A stretch of DNA of 64,000 nt from an uncultured Croceitalea sp. GTDB taxonomy: Bacteria; Bacteroidota; Bacteroidia; Flavobacteriales; Flavobacteriaceae. The stretch lies in the NCBI GenBank assembly GCA_947499565.1, contig CANMOV010000001.1, positions 1,240,001 through 1,304,000 on the forward strand, given 5' to 3'. Under the pieces are notes generated by a model, which was not told the origin of the DNA, made no database searches, and saw nothing but the letters and a program-made list of their open reading frames with translations. The translations under genes were made by a program, and so were the position numbers. Positions 36,495 through 44,754 of the stretch are shown here, piece after piece (positions within the stretch are counted from its first letter, which is position 1; every line of letters starts with the position of its first letter).

Positions 36495-36577
36495 TACGAG
36501 GGTTCCAATATTTGTTAAATCGACCTAATAAATACTAAGATTTAAAAAGTGTGCGTGTTTTAAAGGTTTCTAATCGA

Positions 36578-36597
36578 AGGATGTATAATTGCATCCT
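36578..36597. promoter_or_regulatory. Palindrome in the recQ-kdsD divergent promoter region
   Basis: AGGATG and CATCCT flank an 8-bp centre, and AATCG/CGATT lie further out, in the 196-bp gap between the divergent genes. A TAATTTTG element at 36626-36633 could be the kdsD -7 box. The palindrome may be an operator; no regulator is identified. Confidence 0.3.
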
Positions 36598-36690
36598 ACA
36601 TCACGATTTATAAAATATAGTTTGTTAATTTTGTATTCTTAAAGATAAGATAATCTTTGAGGAATACAATTAGATAAGCCCAATATTACC

Positions 36691-37656
36691 TTGAAAAACA
36701 ATAAGTCAATTTTATCGATTGCTAAAAGAACGATTGAAAACGAAGCTGATGCAATCAAAAATTTGATTTCACAACTTGACTCTCAATTTGAAGATGCAAC
36801 CAAATGTATTTTAAAATCAAAGGGGAGAGTAATTGTTTCCGGTGTTGGTAAAAGTGCAATAATTGCGACTAAAATTTCTGCAACATTTAATTCCACTGGA
36901 ACTCCTGCAATTTTTATGCATGCTGCTGATGCTATACATGGAGATTTAGGAACAGTACTTAAGGATGATGTTGTTATTTGTATTTCTAAAAGTGGTAATA
37001 CTGAAGAAATAAAAATGTTGATTCCGCTAATTAAAAGAGGGAATAATAAGTTAATAGGTATTACCGGAAATATGGAATCTGTACTTGCCAAACAAGCAGA
37101 TTTCGTACTTAATACATTTGTACAGAAAGAAGCATGTCCAAATAATCTAGCACCAACTACTAGCACAACGGCACAATTAGTTATGGGAGATGCTTTAGCA
37201 ATATCTCTTTTAGAGTTAAGAGGTTTTAGTAGTTCTGATTTTGCAAAATACCACCCAGGTGGTTCTTTAGGGAAAAAATTATACCTAAGGGTTGATGATA
37301 TTGTTGGCACCAATCTTAAACCTGAAGTTGCTATTAATGCTGATGTTAAAAGTGTAATAGTAGAAATTTCAGAAAAAATGCTAGGTGTAACCGCTGTTAT
37401 TGAAAACAGTAAAGTCGTTGGTGTAGTAACTGATGGCGATATTCGAAGAATGCTTAATAAGTATGAAAATATTGGTGGTCTTACTGCAAAAGATATTATG
37501 ACCTCCAACCCAAAAATTGTTGATGCAGATATCTTAGCTGTAAAAGCCCTAGAAACTATGCAAGATTTAGGAATATCGCAGCTTTTAGTGCTTAAAGACC
37601 AAAAATATGCCGGTGTAGTTCATATTCATAATCTCATAAAAGAAGGTATTCTATAA
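36691..37656 (+). CDS. kdsD: D-arabinose-5-phosphate isomerase (KpsF/GutQ family)
   Basis: The protein is 321 aa from TTG 36691. The start gives LKNNKSILSIAKRTIENEAD, the usual beginning of the family, and no ATG is near. An N-terminal SIS domain (VSGVGKSAIIATKISATFNS, HAADAIHGDLG, ISKSGNTEEI) and two C-terminal CBS domains are present. CPNNLAPTTSTTAQL is the family hallmark. It converts ribulose-5-phosphate to arabinose-5-phosphate, the first step to Kdo for the LPS core. The stop overlaps the tatC start by one base. Confidence 0.92.
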   Translation: MKNNKSILSIAKRTIENEADAIKNLISQLDSQFEDATKCILKSKGRVIVSGVGKSAIIATKISATFNSTGTPAIFMHAADAIHGDLGTVLKDDVVICISKSGNTEEIKMLIPLIKRGNNKLIGITGNMESVLAKQADFVLNTFVQKEACPNNLAPTTSTTAQLVMGDALAISLLELRGFSSSDFAKYHPGGSLGKKLYLRVDDIVGTNLKPEVAINADVKSVIVEISEKMLGVTAVIENSKVVGVVTDGDIRRMLNKYENIGGLTAKDIMTSNPKIVDADILAVKALETMQDLGISQLLVLKDQKYAGVVHIHNLIKEGIL

Positions 37657-38495
37657 TGGCGAAGGTTACCAAGAGTCCTGATGAAATGTCTTTTTTAGAC
37701 CATTTAGAAGAGTTGAGATGGCACTTGATTCGTTCAACTTTGGCAGTTGTAATAATCGGTTGTGTAGCTTTTACGATGAGAAGCTTTATTTTTGATACAT
37801 TATTATTTGGACCAAAAAATCTAGACTTTCCTACTTATAGGTTCTTTTGTAATGTTGCTACCTTCTTTGGTATTAACTCAGAATTTTGTGGAGATGAGTT
37901 GCCATTTACAATACAGAGTCGATTGATGGCGGGGCAATTTTCAGCCCACATATGGACATCCATTTGGGCTGGAGTAATTGTAGGTTTTCCATACATCTTA
38001 TGGGAAATGTGGCGTTTTATTAGTCCCGGATTACACAAAAACGAAAGAAAGCATTCAAGGGGTTTCATTTTAGTAGCCTCTTCATTGTTTTTTATAGGTG
38101 TATTGTTTGGATACTATGTGGTAGCACCGCTCTCCATAAACTTTTTAGGCACATATCAAGTCAGTCAAGAAGTTACCAATGAAATAGATTTGGCTTCCTA
38201 TGTCGGTACTGTTAGAGCTGCTGTAATAGCATGCGGAATTATGTTTGAACTGCCAATAATTATCTACTTTTTAACCAAGGTTGGTTTGGTCACACCAGAA
38301 ATATTAAAAAAGTATCGCAAAATTGCCTTGGTGATTGTATTAATTCTATCAGCAGTTATTACTCCACCGGATGTTGCTAGTCAAATTGTAGTAGCTATTC
38401 CTGTGCTAATTTTATATCAAGTAAGTATTTATATATCCAAATTGGTTTTAAAAAGAGAAGCTAAAAAAGAAAAAGAGTTGAAAAATGCCAAATAA
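37656..38495 (+). CDS. tatC: Sec-independent protein translocase TatC
   Basis: The 279-aa protein with six membrane helices begins with MSFLDHLEELRWHLIRSTLA, the TatC signature. YILWEMWRFISPGLHKNERK and ITPPDVASQIVVAIPVLILY follow. TatC recognises twin-arginine signal peptides and exports folded proteins with TatA/B, which are not in this window. The ATG overlaps the kdsD stop (TAATG). The next gene starts 11 bp before the tatC stop. Confidence 0.95.
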   Translation: MAKVTKSPDEMSFLDHLEELRWHLIRSTLAVVIIGCVAFTMRSFIFDTLLFGPKNLDFPTYRFFCNVATFFGINSEFCGDELPFTIQSRLMAGQFSAHIWTSIWAGVIVGFPYILWEMWRFISPGLHKNERKHSRGFILVASSLFFIGVLFGYYVVAPLSINFLGTYQVSQEVTNEIDLASYVGTVRAAVIACGIMFELPIIIYFLTKVGLVTPEILKKYRKIALVIVLILSAVITPPDVASQIVVAIPVLILYQVSIYISKLVLKREAKKEKELKNAK

Positions 38496-38835
38496 AGTAG
38501 AAGAGTTCAATGCCTACAGAGTAAAAATGAACGATAAATTACTCTCAGAGAACAATAAAGTAATTAAACGCATCTTTAACCTAGATACAAATGCTTTTAT
38601 GCTAGGAGCTCTAGATGTAAAAACCAAAGAGCTTTTAGGTTTGGTTGCCTCCGCGGTATTACGTTGTGATGATTGTGTGAAATATCATTTAGAAAGTTCG
38701 CAAAAGACTGGAGCTACTAAAGAAGAAGTTATGGAAACTTTAAGTATTGCAACATTAATTGGTGGTACTATCGTTATTCCTCACTTAAGAAAGGCATATG
38801 AGTATTGGGAAGAATTAGAAGAAACCAACGCTTAA
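38485..38835 (+). CDS. Carboxymuconolactone decarboxylase (AhpD-like) family protein
   Basis: The 116-aa helical protein has the motif LRCDDCVKYHLESSQKTGAT, with the CxxC plus His pattern of the AhpD/CMD family. This pattern supports peroxidase or disulfide reductase activity in redox-active members. Overlap with tatC by 11 bp indicates one operon with kdsD and tatC. The true substrate is unknown. Confidence 0.88.
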   Translation: MPNKVEEFNAYRVKMNDKLLSENNKVIKRIFNLDTNAFMLGALDVKTKELLGLVASAVLRCDDCVKYHLESSQKTGATKEEVMETLSIATLIGGTIVIPHLRKAYEYWEELEETNA

Positions 38836-38853
38836 ATATATCACAAAGACCAA

Positions 38854-38882
38854 TTTGTTAAAACAGAATATGTTTAGATTTG
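38854..38882 (+). promoter_or_regulatory. Candidate promoter for lptB
   Basis: TTTG (38854-38857), a 17-bp spacer and TAGATTTG (38875-38882) fit the Bacteroidota consensus. The lptB GTG start lies about 147 bp downstream, leaving a long untranslated leader in the 194-bp gap after the CMD gene. The leader is AT-rich, with no recognised riboswitch. Confidence 0.4.
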
Positions 38883-39029
38883 GCATCAGATGAAACGAAC
38901 ATTAACAAATTTTAAAAATTGCTTTAGCAAAGTATCTATTTAAAAATTTTAATGTGAGAACGAAGTGGTTACACAAGTTTTCAATTTTATAATTACCTTA
39001 TTAATAAATAATTACTAAAATTTAAACGC

Positions 39030-39770
39030 GTGAAATTACGTGCTGAAAACATAATGAAGGCTTACAGAGGTAGGAAAGTGGTTAAAGGTATTTCTTTGGA
39101 GGTTAACCAAGGGGAAATCGTTGGGCTACTTGGGCCTAATGGCGCAGGGAAAACTACTTCTTTCTATATGATAGTTGGTTTAATAAAACCAAATGGGGGT
39201 AATATCTATTTGGATGATATGGAGATTACCAACTTCCCCATGTATAAGAGAGCGCAAAATGGAATTGGGTATTTAGCTCAGGAAGCTTCTGTTTTTAGAA
39301 AACTGAGTATTGAAAAAAATATTTTAAGTGTGTTGCAAACCACCAAGCTTTCTAAAAAAGAGCAGCACATGAAAATGGAATCCCTTATAGATGAATTTGG
39401 ATTAGGCCATATCCGTAAAAGTAGAGGTGATTTACTTTCTGGCGGGGAACGCAGACGTACAGAAATTGCTAGAGCATTGGCTACGGACCCTAAATTTATT
39501 CTTTTAGATGAACCTTTTGCTGGTGTGGACCCAGTTGCCGTGGAAGATATACAGCGTATTGTAGCGCAGTTAAAAGACAAAAACATTGGAATTCTAATTA
39601 CGGACCACAACGTACAAGAAACTTTAGCTATAACCGAACGTTCTTACCTAATGTTTGAAGGCGGTATCTTAAAAGCAGGTATTCCGGAAGATTTAGCCCA
39701 AGACGAAATGGTACGCCAAGTTTATCTAGGTCAGAATTTTGAGCTTCGTAAGAAGAAGTTGGACTTTTAA
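39030..39770 (+). CDS. lptB: Lipopolysaccharide export ABC transporter ATP-binding protein
   Basis: The 246-aa ATPase starts at GTG 39030. It has Walker A GPNGAGKT (35-42), the Q-loop region LAQEASVFRKLS typical of LptB, signature LSGGERRR, Walker B FILLDEP with PFAGVDP, and the switch His in ITDHNVQETL. It powers LptFG extraction of LPS from the inner membrane. It shares the LPS theme with kdsD upstream and the OstA-like gene at 13869. It ends 9 bp from the convergent MG2/plug gene. Confidence 0.93.
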   Translation: MKLRAENIMKAYRGRKVVKGISLEVNQGEIVGLLGPNGAGKTTSFYMIVGLIKPNGGNIYLDDMEITNFPMYKRAQNGIGYLAQEASVFRKLSIEKNILSVLQTTKLSKKEQHMKMESLIDEFGLGHIRKSRGDLLSGGERRRTEIARALATDPKFILLDEPFAGVDPVAVEDIQRIVAQLKDKNIGILITDHNVQETLAITERSYLMFEGGILKAGIPEDLAQDEMVRQVYLGQNFELRKKKLDF

Positions 39771-39779
39771 TCTAGTCTT

Positions 39780-42170
39780 TTACAATCCCGTTCTACTTAT
39801 AGTTTTGATTTTTGAAACTAACCTCCCCTTTTTATCCATCCCCTCAATGTAAAGCGTTAATGATTTATTTGGTGTATCTAAAATTTTAAAAATCTCTTCA
39901 TCTGAATTGTTTAAAGTAAAATTAGATAACCAATGAATAGCACCATAGCGCCCAAATATCTTGCCTGAAAAAGTATTGTACATTGGAGAATAATATTCTT
40001 TGTTCTCCTCAAACCCTAATGTGTTTTTGTACATTAAAGCATTGCTTAAGAGATATTTTTCCAATCCAGTGTTAACATCAAGCTCTTTGCCCTTTCTGGT
40101 ATAGATATATAACACTGTTCCTCTACGATTTCTTGGGCCTGAAAACGTTGAAAATCTTTCAAAATAAAAACTTTCTACCTCTGCAGTTCTAAGCTGATAT
40201 AATCTATCAAAGTTCGGTTGTAAAACACCATCAAAAACTAATCCAACAATTCCACCTATTGGGTTACGTTGGGTTGTTCTTATTCCTGTATATCGATTTC
40301 TTAAAGAATAAACTCTTGTGCCAAGTAGATAATTAAAAAACGGGAAGGCTCTTATCATATTAACATCAACCTCCGTAACTCTATTTTTTAAACGCAGCGG
40401 TATTAAATCATTTTTTTTTGTTAAAAGTTTGAATCTATCCTCCACCACAGTGACGTTATCCAATAATATTATGTTTTCTAGTTGTATTAAATCAATCGGA
40501 TTTTGGATTGGGTATTTAAGAGTTTTAGGTTTATCATAATCTTTTGCCATTTCAAGCTTATCTTCTATTAAATGATAACCTAACCTCACGTAGCCTCTTA
40601 GCTTTTTTAATCTATTTTTTTCATCCAATACTGAGAAGTACAGTTCTTCATTATTCTGTGGAAAGAAATTGGTGATTACTACGTGGTCTACATCTGGCTT
40701 TATATCCAATATTTGGTCTCCATGATTCTTAGATTTGTGAATCATTAACTGGCCATCCCCATCACCAAATGCATCCTTATTGTTTAGATTAACCGATAAG
40801 GTCACCCCGTCCTCAAACTCATAGTTCACATTAGGCTTGTTGTTTACAACATCAAACCATCTGTAACGGCTCCACCCTTGGGTTAATAACAATAAGTCTA
40901 ATTCATACTCCTTCTTTGGCGTAGTCGATGTAAAGTAATAATTGGGACGCTCTATATAACCTCTTAGATAAGGTCGTAGATAGAACATACTCTTTATATT
41001 TTCTTGATGACCATAAGAAATCGTACTCTCCGGCAATACAGACACGCTTAAATTAAGCATAGCTGTATTCTCCTTTGACCGTATCCCTACTACTATAGAA
41101 TCTTCCTCAGTACTTAATATTCTAACCGATAGCTCTTCTACATCCTTCTTGGTATTGTTAAAAAACAAACGCTCCAATACTGGTTTGTCATTAGAGTCAA
41201 ACACCGTTACCGTATTTACACCGTGCGGAAGTTCTTTTTTTTGTAGTACAAAAACCGCATTATTTGTCTCTCCATTAATTTCTATAGGGTATTCTTTATA
41301 ATTCCCATCCTTATGAATCATAAGCTTGAAATCCTTTCCTGATGATTCGACATTGCCTGTAATATTTAAAATAACCTTATCATAAAATGGATTGTTCTGA
41401 AGTCTTAAGTTGATTCCTTTTGAATAAGCTATCGGGAGTTTGGTATTAACTTTATCTCCTGCTACAGAGGTAAAACTTACCGTATAAGAATTATTTAATG
41501 ATGGAATAAATTCAAACTTCCCCAAACCAAATTGGTTCGTACTAAATGTAACCAACTGCTTACCAGAAGCATCTTGCAGTTTCATATTCTTAACCGCTAC
41601 ACCGAAACCATTACTATCTAAAATCTTTACACCTACTACATTGGGCAATCCACCAACTACATTACCACCTTCTGGTAATAACTGAACATCATAAGCTACC
41701 GCAGTATTTGCTCGTGGACTCTTGTACGTTTTTGACAACACCTCTATTTGCTGAACATAGGAATCGTCTTCCTTAAAATTACGCATCCAATTGGTAGAGG
41801 CCTTTACATAGTAATTACCATCTGTAAATGTAGAATCTATAGTTATATTACCATTAAAATAACCATCCTCAGCGTAATAGAGATATTTACTCTTTTGTAA
41901 TCCCAATGAATCATAGATGCCCAAATAAACATTTGTAGTAGTTACAAAGGGTTTATGCGACTTACGATTATAAACATAGCCCTTAAACCACAAGGATTCT
42001 CCCTTAACATATTTATCCTTGTTTAAATGAAGGTATATCGATTCCCTAGGTAATTCAAAATAAGTCCCATAACTGCTTCCCAAACTACTAGGAACATCCA
42101 AAGAATCCTGAGCGTTTATAAAAGTATTTTCAATTAAAAGGAATAATACTATGAATATGAGTCTTTTCAT
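39780..42170 (-). CDS. MG2/TonB-plug-like exported protein, paralogue 1
   Basis: The 796-aa protein has a signal peptide (MKRLIFIVLFLLIENTFINAQ). The N-terminal region contains ESIYLHLNKDKYVKGESLWF, which resembles macroglobulin MG2 domains. The middle is beta-rich. Near residues 640-710 a segment ends VLYIYTRKGKE after LVFDGVLQPNFDRLYQLRT, much like a TonB receptor plug. The end (AIHWLSNFTLNNSD, then LYIEGMDKKGRLVS) looks like another macroglobulin-type beta domain. No barrel follows, so it is not a receptor. It is the last of three tandem genes on the minus strand. Codons 15-471 are almost identical in DNA to paralogue 2. Confidence 0.8.
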   Translation of the reverse strand: MKRLIFIVLFLLIENTFINAQDSLDVPSSLGSSYGTYFELPRESIYLHLNKDKYVKGESLWFKGYVYNRKSHKPFVTTTNVYLGIYDSLGLQKSKYLYYAEDGYFNGNITIDSTFTDGNYYVKASTNWMRNFKEDDSYVQQIEVLSKTYKSPRANTAVAYDVQLLPEGGNVVGGLPNVVGVKILDSNGFGVAVKNMKLQDASGKQLVTFSTNQFGLGKFEFIPSLNNSYTVSFTSVAGDKVNTKLPIAYSKGINLRLQNNPFYDKVILNITGNVESSGKDFKLMIHKDGNYKEYPIEINGETNNAVFVLQKKELPHGVNTVTVFDSNDKPVLERLFFNNTKKDVEELSVRILSTEEDSIVVGIRSKENTAMLNLSVSVLPESTISYGHQENIKSMFYLRPYLRGYIERPNYYFTSTTPKKEYELDLLLLTQGWSRYRWFDVVNNKPNVNYEFEDGVTLSVNLNNKDAFGDGDGQLMIHKSKNHGDQILDIKPDVDHVVITNFFPQNNEELYFSVLDEKNRLKKLRGYVRLGYHLIEDKLEMAKDYDKPKTLKYPIQNPIDLIQLENIILLDNVTVVEDRFKLLTKKNDLIPLRLKNRVTEVDVNMIRAFPFFNYLLGTRVYSLRNRYTGIRTTQRNPIGGIVGLVFDGVLQPNFDRLYQLRTAEVESFYFERFSTFSGPRNRRGTVLYIYTRKGKELDVNTGLEKYLLSNALMYKNTLGFEENKEYYSPMYNTFSGKIFGRYGAIHWLSNFTLNNSDEEIFKILDTPNKSLTLYIEGMDKKGRLVSKIKTISRTGL
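40756..42124. repeat. Long direct repeat, copy in paralogue 1
   Basis: This 1,369-bp stretch aligns without gaps to 43262-44630 (offset 2,506 bp). By eye only eight bases differ: 41574, 41587, 41599, 41613, 41627 and three near the signal-peptide end. Similarity drops sharply outside both edges. Confidence 0.92.
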
Positions 42171-42270
42171 TTATTTGGTTGGTTATTTACATAAGTAAAA
42201 ACCTCACAAAAATTATGCCGATTGGCAAAACACTAGCCTCTAGCAGAACAACCTAAGAGTACTAGGTTAA

Positions 42271-44676
42271 TTATTTAGTCTTTGATATTTCAGATATATC
42301 TATCTTATCAACTTTTGACAATAAATATCCATTGTTACCCATACCCTCAAAAAAGAAAGATATGTAGTTATTCTGCGTGTTTAAAATTTTAAAAGTAGCC
42401 TCTCCATTTTTGTTTACTTCTAAATTAGGCTCCCAATGGATTACTCCAAAATTTTCAAAAGCCTCATCTAAATAGGTGGTATAAGCTGGTGAATAGAATT
42501 CTTTACTTTCTTCAAATCCATTTTCAACTAAGTAACTCGTAGCATTTGATGCCTTAAAGTTTTCAATACCAGGTGAAACATTAAGTTCCTTACCCTTTCT
42601 GGTATAAATATAAAAAGTCTCTTGATTTTGGCTCATGGCTCCCTCATACCTAGATAGCCTATCAAAAAAGAAACTCTCCACCTGGTTAGATCTTAATCTA
42701 TATAGAATATCCAGATTAGGCTGACGTACATTGTCAAAAACCAAGTTTACTCCCCCTCCTCTCCTTGACCTTATAACCATCCCTAAAGCTATCTCAATAA
42801 CCTCATATCCTTTAGCCCTTATTAGGTCTGTCATTAAAGGAAATGTTCTTGCTAAATCAATGTCTATTTCAGTTACTTTTCCTTTTAGATAAGTAGGTAT
42901 TAAAATATTCTTATCTGCCAGTCTTTCCACTTTATCCTCAAATACCGTAACGTTTTCTAAGGCAATAGTTTCCTTATCTTGTATCAAATCAAAGGAATTG
43001 CTATTTTTCAAGTCAACAGAAGTTTCTAAATCAGTGGCGCGAAAATATTGGTTTAGGTTACTTAACCTATCATTTATTTTATAATTTCCTAGAGTAAAGT
43101 AAGCCCCTATTTTTTCTATTTTATCATTTTTATCTGACAAGGAAAAGTATAACCGTTCTCCATTCTGTGGAAAAAAATTTGTGACATCAATGCTATTATC
43201 CTCTTGTTTGATAGGAATTATCTGAGATCCATGGTACTCGGATTTATGTATCATCAATTTGTCCCCATCACCAAATGCATCCTTATTGTTTAGATTAACC
43301 GATAAGGTCACCCCGTCCTCAAACTCATAGTTCACATTAGGCTTGTTGTTTACAACATCAAACCATCTGTAACGGCTCCACCCTTGGGTTAATAACAATA
43401 AGTCTAATTCATACTCCTTCTTTGGCGTAGTCGATGTAAAGTAATAATTGGGACGCTCTATATAACCTCTTAGATAAGGTCGTAGATAGAACATACTCTT
43501 TATATTTTCTTGATGACCATAAGAAATCGTACTCTCCGGCAATACAGACACGCTTAAATTAAGCATAGCTGTATTCTCCTTTGACCGTATCCCTACTACT
43601 ATAGAATCTTCCTCAGTACTTAATATTCTAACCGATAGCTCTTCTACATCCTTCTTGGTATTGTTAAAAAACAAACGCTCCAATACTGGTTTGTCATTAG
43701 AGTCAAACACCGTTACCGTATTTACACCGTGCGGAAGTTCTTTTTTTTGTAGTACAAAAACCGCATTATTTGTCTCTCCATTAATTTCTATAGGGTATTC
43801 TTTATAATTCCCATCCTTATGAATCATAAGCTTGAAATCCTTTCCTGATGATTCGACATTGCCTGTAATATTTAAAATAACCTTATCATAAAATGGATTG
43901 TTCTGAAGTCTTAAGTTGATTCCTTTTGAATAAGCTATCGGGAGTTTGGTATTAACTTTATCTCCTGCTACAGAGGTAAAACTTACCGTATAAGAATTAT
44001 TTAATGATGGAATAAATTCAAACTTCCCCAAACCAAATTGGTTCGTACTAAATGTAACCAACTGCTTACCAGAAGCATCGTGCAGTTTCATAGTCTTAAC
44101 CGCTCCACCGAAACCATTCCTATCTAAAATCTGTACACCTACTACATTGGGCAATCCACCAACTACATTACCACCTTCTGGTAATAACTGAACATCATAA
44201 GCTACCGCAGTATTTGCTCGTGGACTCTTGTACGTTTTTGACAACACCTCTATTTGCTGAACATAGGAATCGTCTTCCTTAAAATTACGCATCCAATTGG
44301 TAGAGGCCTTTACATAGTAATTACCATCTGTAAATGTAGAATCTATAGTTATATTACCATTAAAATAACCATCCTCAGCGTAATAGAGATATTTACTCTT
44401 TTGTAATCCCAATGAATCATAGATGCCCAAATAAACATTTGTAGTAGTTACAAAGGGTTTATGCGACTTACGATTATAAACATAGCCCTTAAACCACAAG
44501 GATTCTCCCTTAACATATTTATCCTTGTTTAAATGAAGGTATATCGATTCCCTAGGTAATTCAAAATAAGTCCCATAACTGCTTCCTAAACTACTAGGAA
44601 TATCCACAGAATCCTGAGCGTTTATAAAAAGTAAATTAAGTGTAAAAAACAACGCTAAAAGAGAAATAGTCTTCAA
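42271..44676 (-). CDS. MG2/TonB-plug-like exported protein, paralogue 2 (mosaic)
   Basis: The protein is 801 aa from TTG 44676, giving MKTISLLALFFTLNLLFINA, which matches paralogue 1's signal peptide in length and in its FINAQD end. The longer frame from ATG 44739 would place a second hydrophobic stretch ahead of the signal. Domain order is as in its neighbours: MG2-like N-part, beta middle, plug-like LVFDNVRQPNLDILYRLRS ... FYIYTRKGKEL, and a macroglobulin-like end (VIHWEPNLEVNKNGEATFKI). Codons 15-471 are nearly identical to paralogue 1, while the C-terminal third follows paralogue 3 (LSRYEGAMSQ). This indicates recombination between the genes. Function unknown. Confidence 0.78.
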   Translation of the reverse strand: MKTISLLALFFTLNLLFINAQDSVDIPSSLGSSYGTYFELPRESIYLHLNKDKYVKGESLWFKGYVYNRKSHKPFVTTTNVYLGIYDSLGLQKSKYLYYAEDGYFNGNITIDSTFTDGNYYVKASTNWMRNFKEDDSYVQQIEVLSKTYKSPRANTAVAYDVQLLPEGGNVVGGLPNVVGVQILDRNGFGGAVKTMKLHDASGKQLVTFSTNQFGLGKFEFIPSLNNSYTVSFTSVAGDKVNTKLPIAYSKGINLRLQNNPFYDKVILNITGNVESSGKDFKLMIHKDGNYKEYPIEINGETNNAVFVLQKKELPHGVNTVTVFDSNDKPVLERLFFNNTKKDVEELSVRILSTEEDSIVVGIRSKENTAMLNLSVSVLPESTISYGHQENIKSMFYLRPYLRGYIERPNYYFTSTTPKKEYELDLLLLTQGWSRYRWFDVVNNKPNVNYEFEDGVTLSVNLNNKDAFGDGDKLMIHKSEYHGSQIIPIKQEDNSIDVTNFFPQNGERLYFSLSDKNDKIEKIGAYFTLGNYKINDRLSNLNQYFRATDLETSVDLKNSNSFDLIQDKETIALENVTVFEDKVERLADKNILIPTYLKGKVTEIDIDLARTFPLMTDLIRAKGYEVIEIALGMVIRSRRGGGVNLVFDNVRQPNLDILYRLRSNQVESFFFDRLSRYEGAMSQNQETFYIYTRKGKELNVSPGIENFKASNATSYLVENGFEESKEFYSPAYTTYLDEAFENFGVIHWEPNLEVNKNGEATFKILNTQNNYISFFFEGMGNNGYLLSKVDKIDISEISKTK
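43262..44630. repeat. Long direct repeat, copy in paralogue 2
   Basis: This is the partner of 40756-42124. Five of its eight differences fall at 44080, 44093, 44105, 44119 and 44133, all A/T in paralogue 1 and C/G here, and all change an amino acid. Confidence 0.92.
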
Positions 44677-44754
44677 TAGTTCAGATATATAAATTGTGAT
44701 AACAATATAACTTATAACAGAGACTAATTGTCTTAACAAAATGTTATTTCAACA

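Noticed and set aside
36783-37508. 241-aa open frame on the minus strand inside kdsD
   Set aside because: It is fully antisense to a clear kdsD gene and has no recognisable domain or start context; a shadow frame.
44080-44133. Diversity-generating retroelement as cause of the clustered changes
   Set aside because: Both A and T of the coding strand are changed, only to C or G, and no reverse transcriptase or template repeat is present. Adenine-specific mutagenesis does not fit.
44677-44739. ATG 44739 start for paralogue 2
   Set aside because: It would add 21 residues before the signal peptide. TTG 44676 aligns exactly in length with the 22-residue start of paralogue 1.
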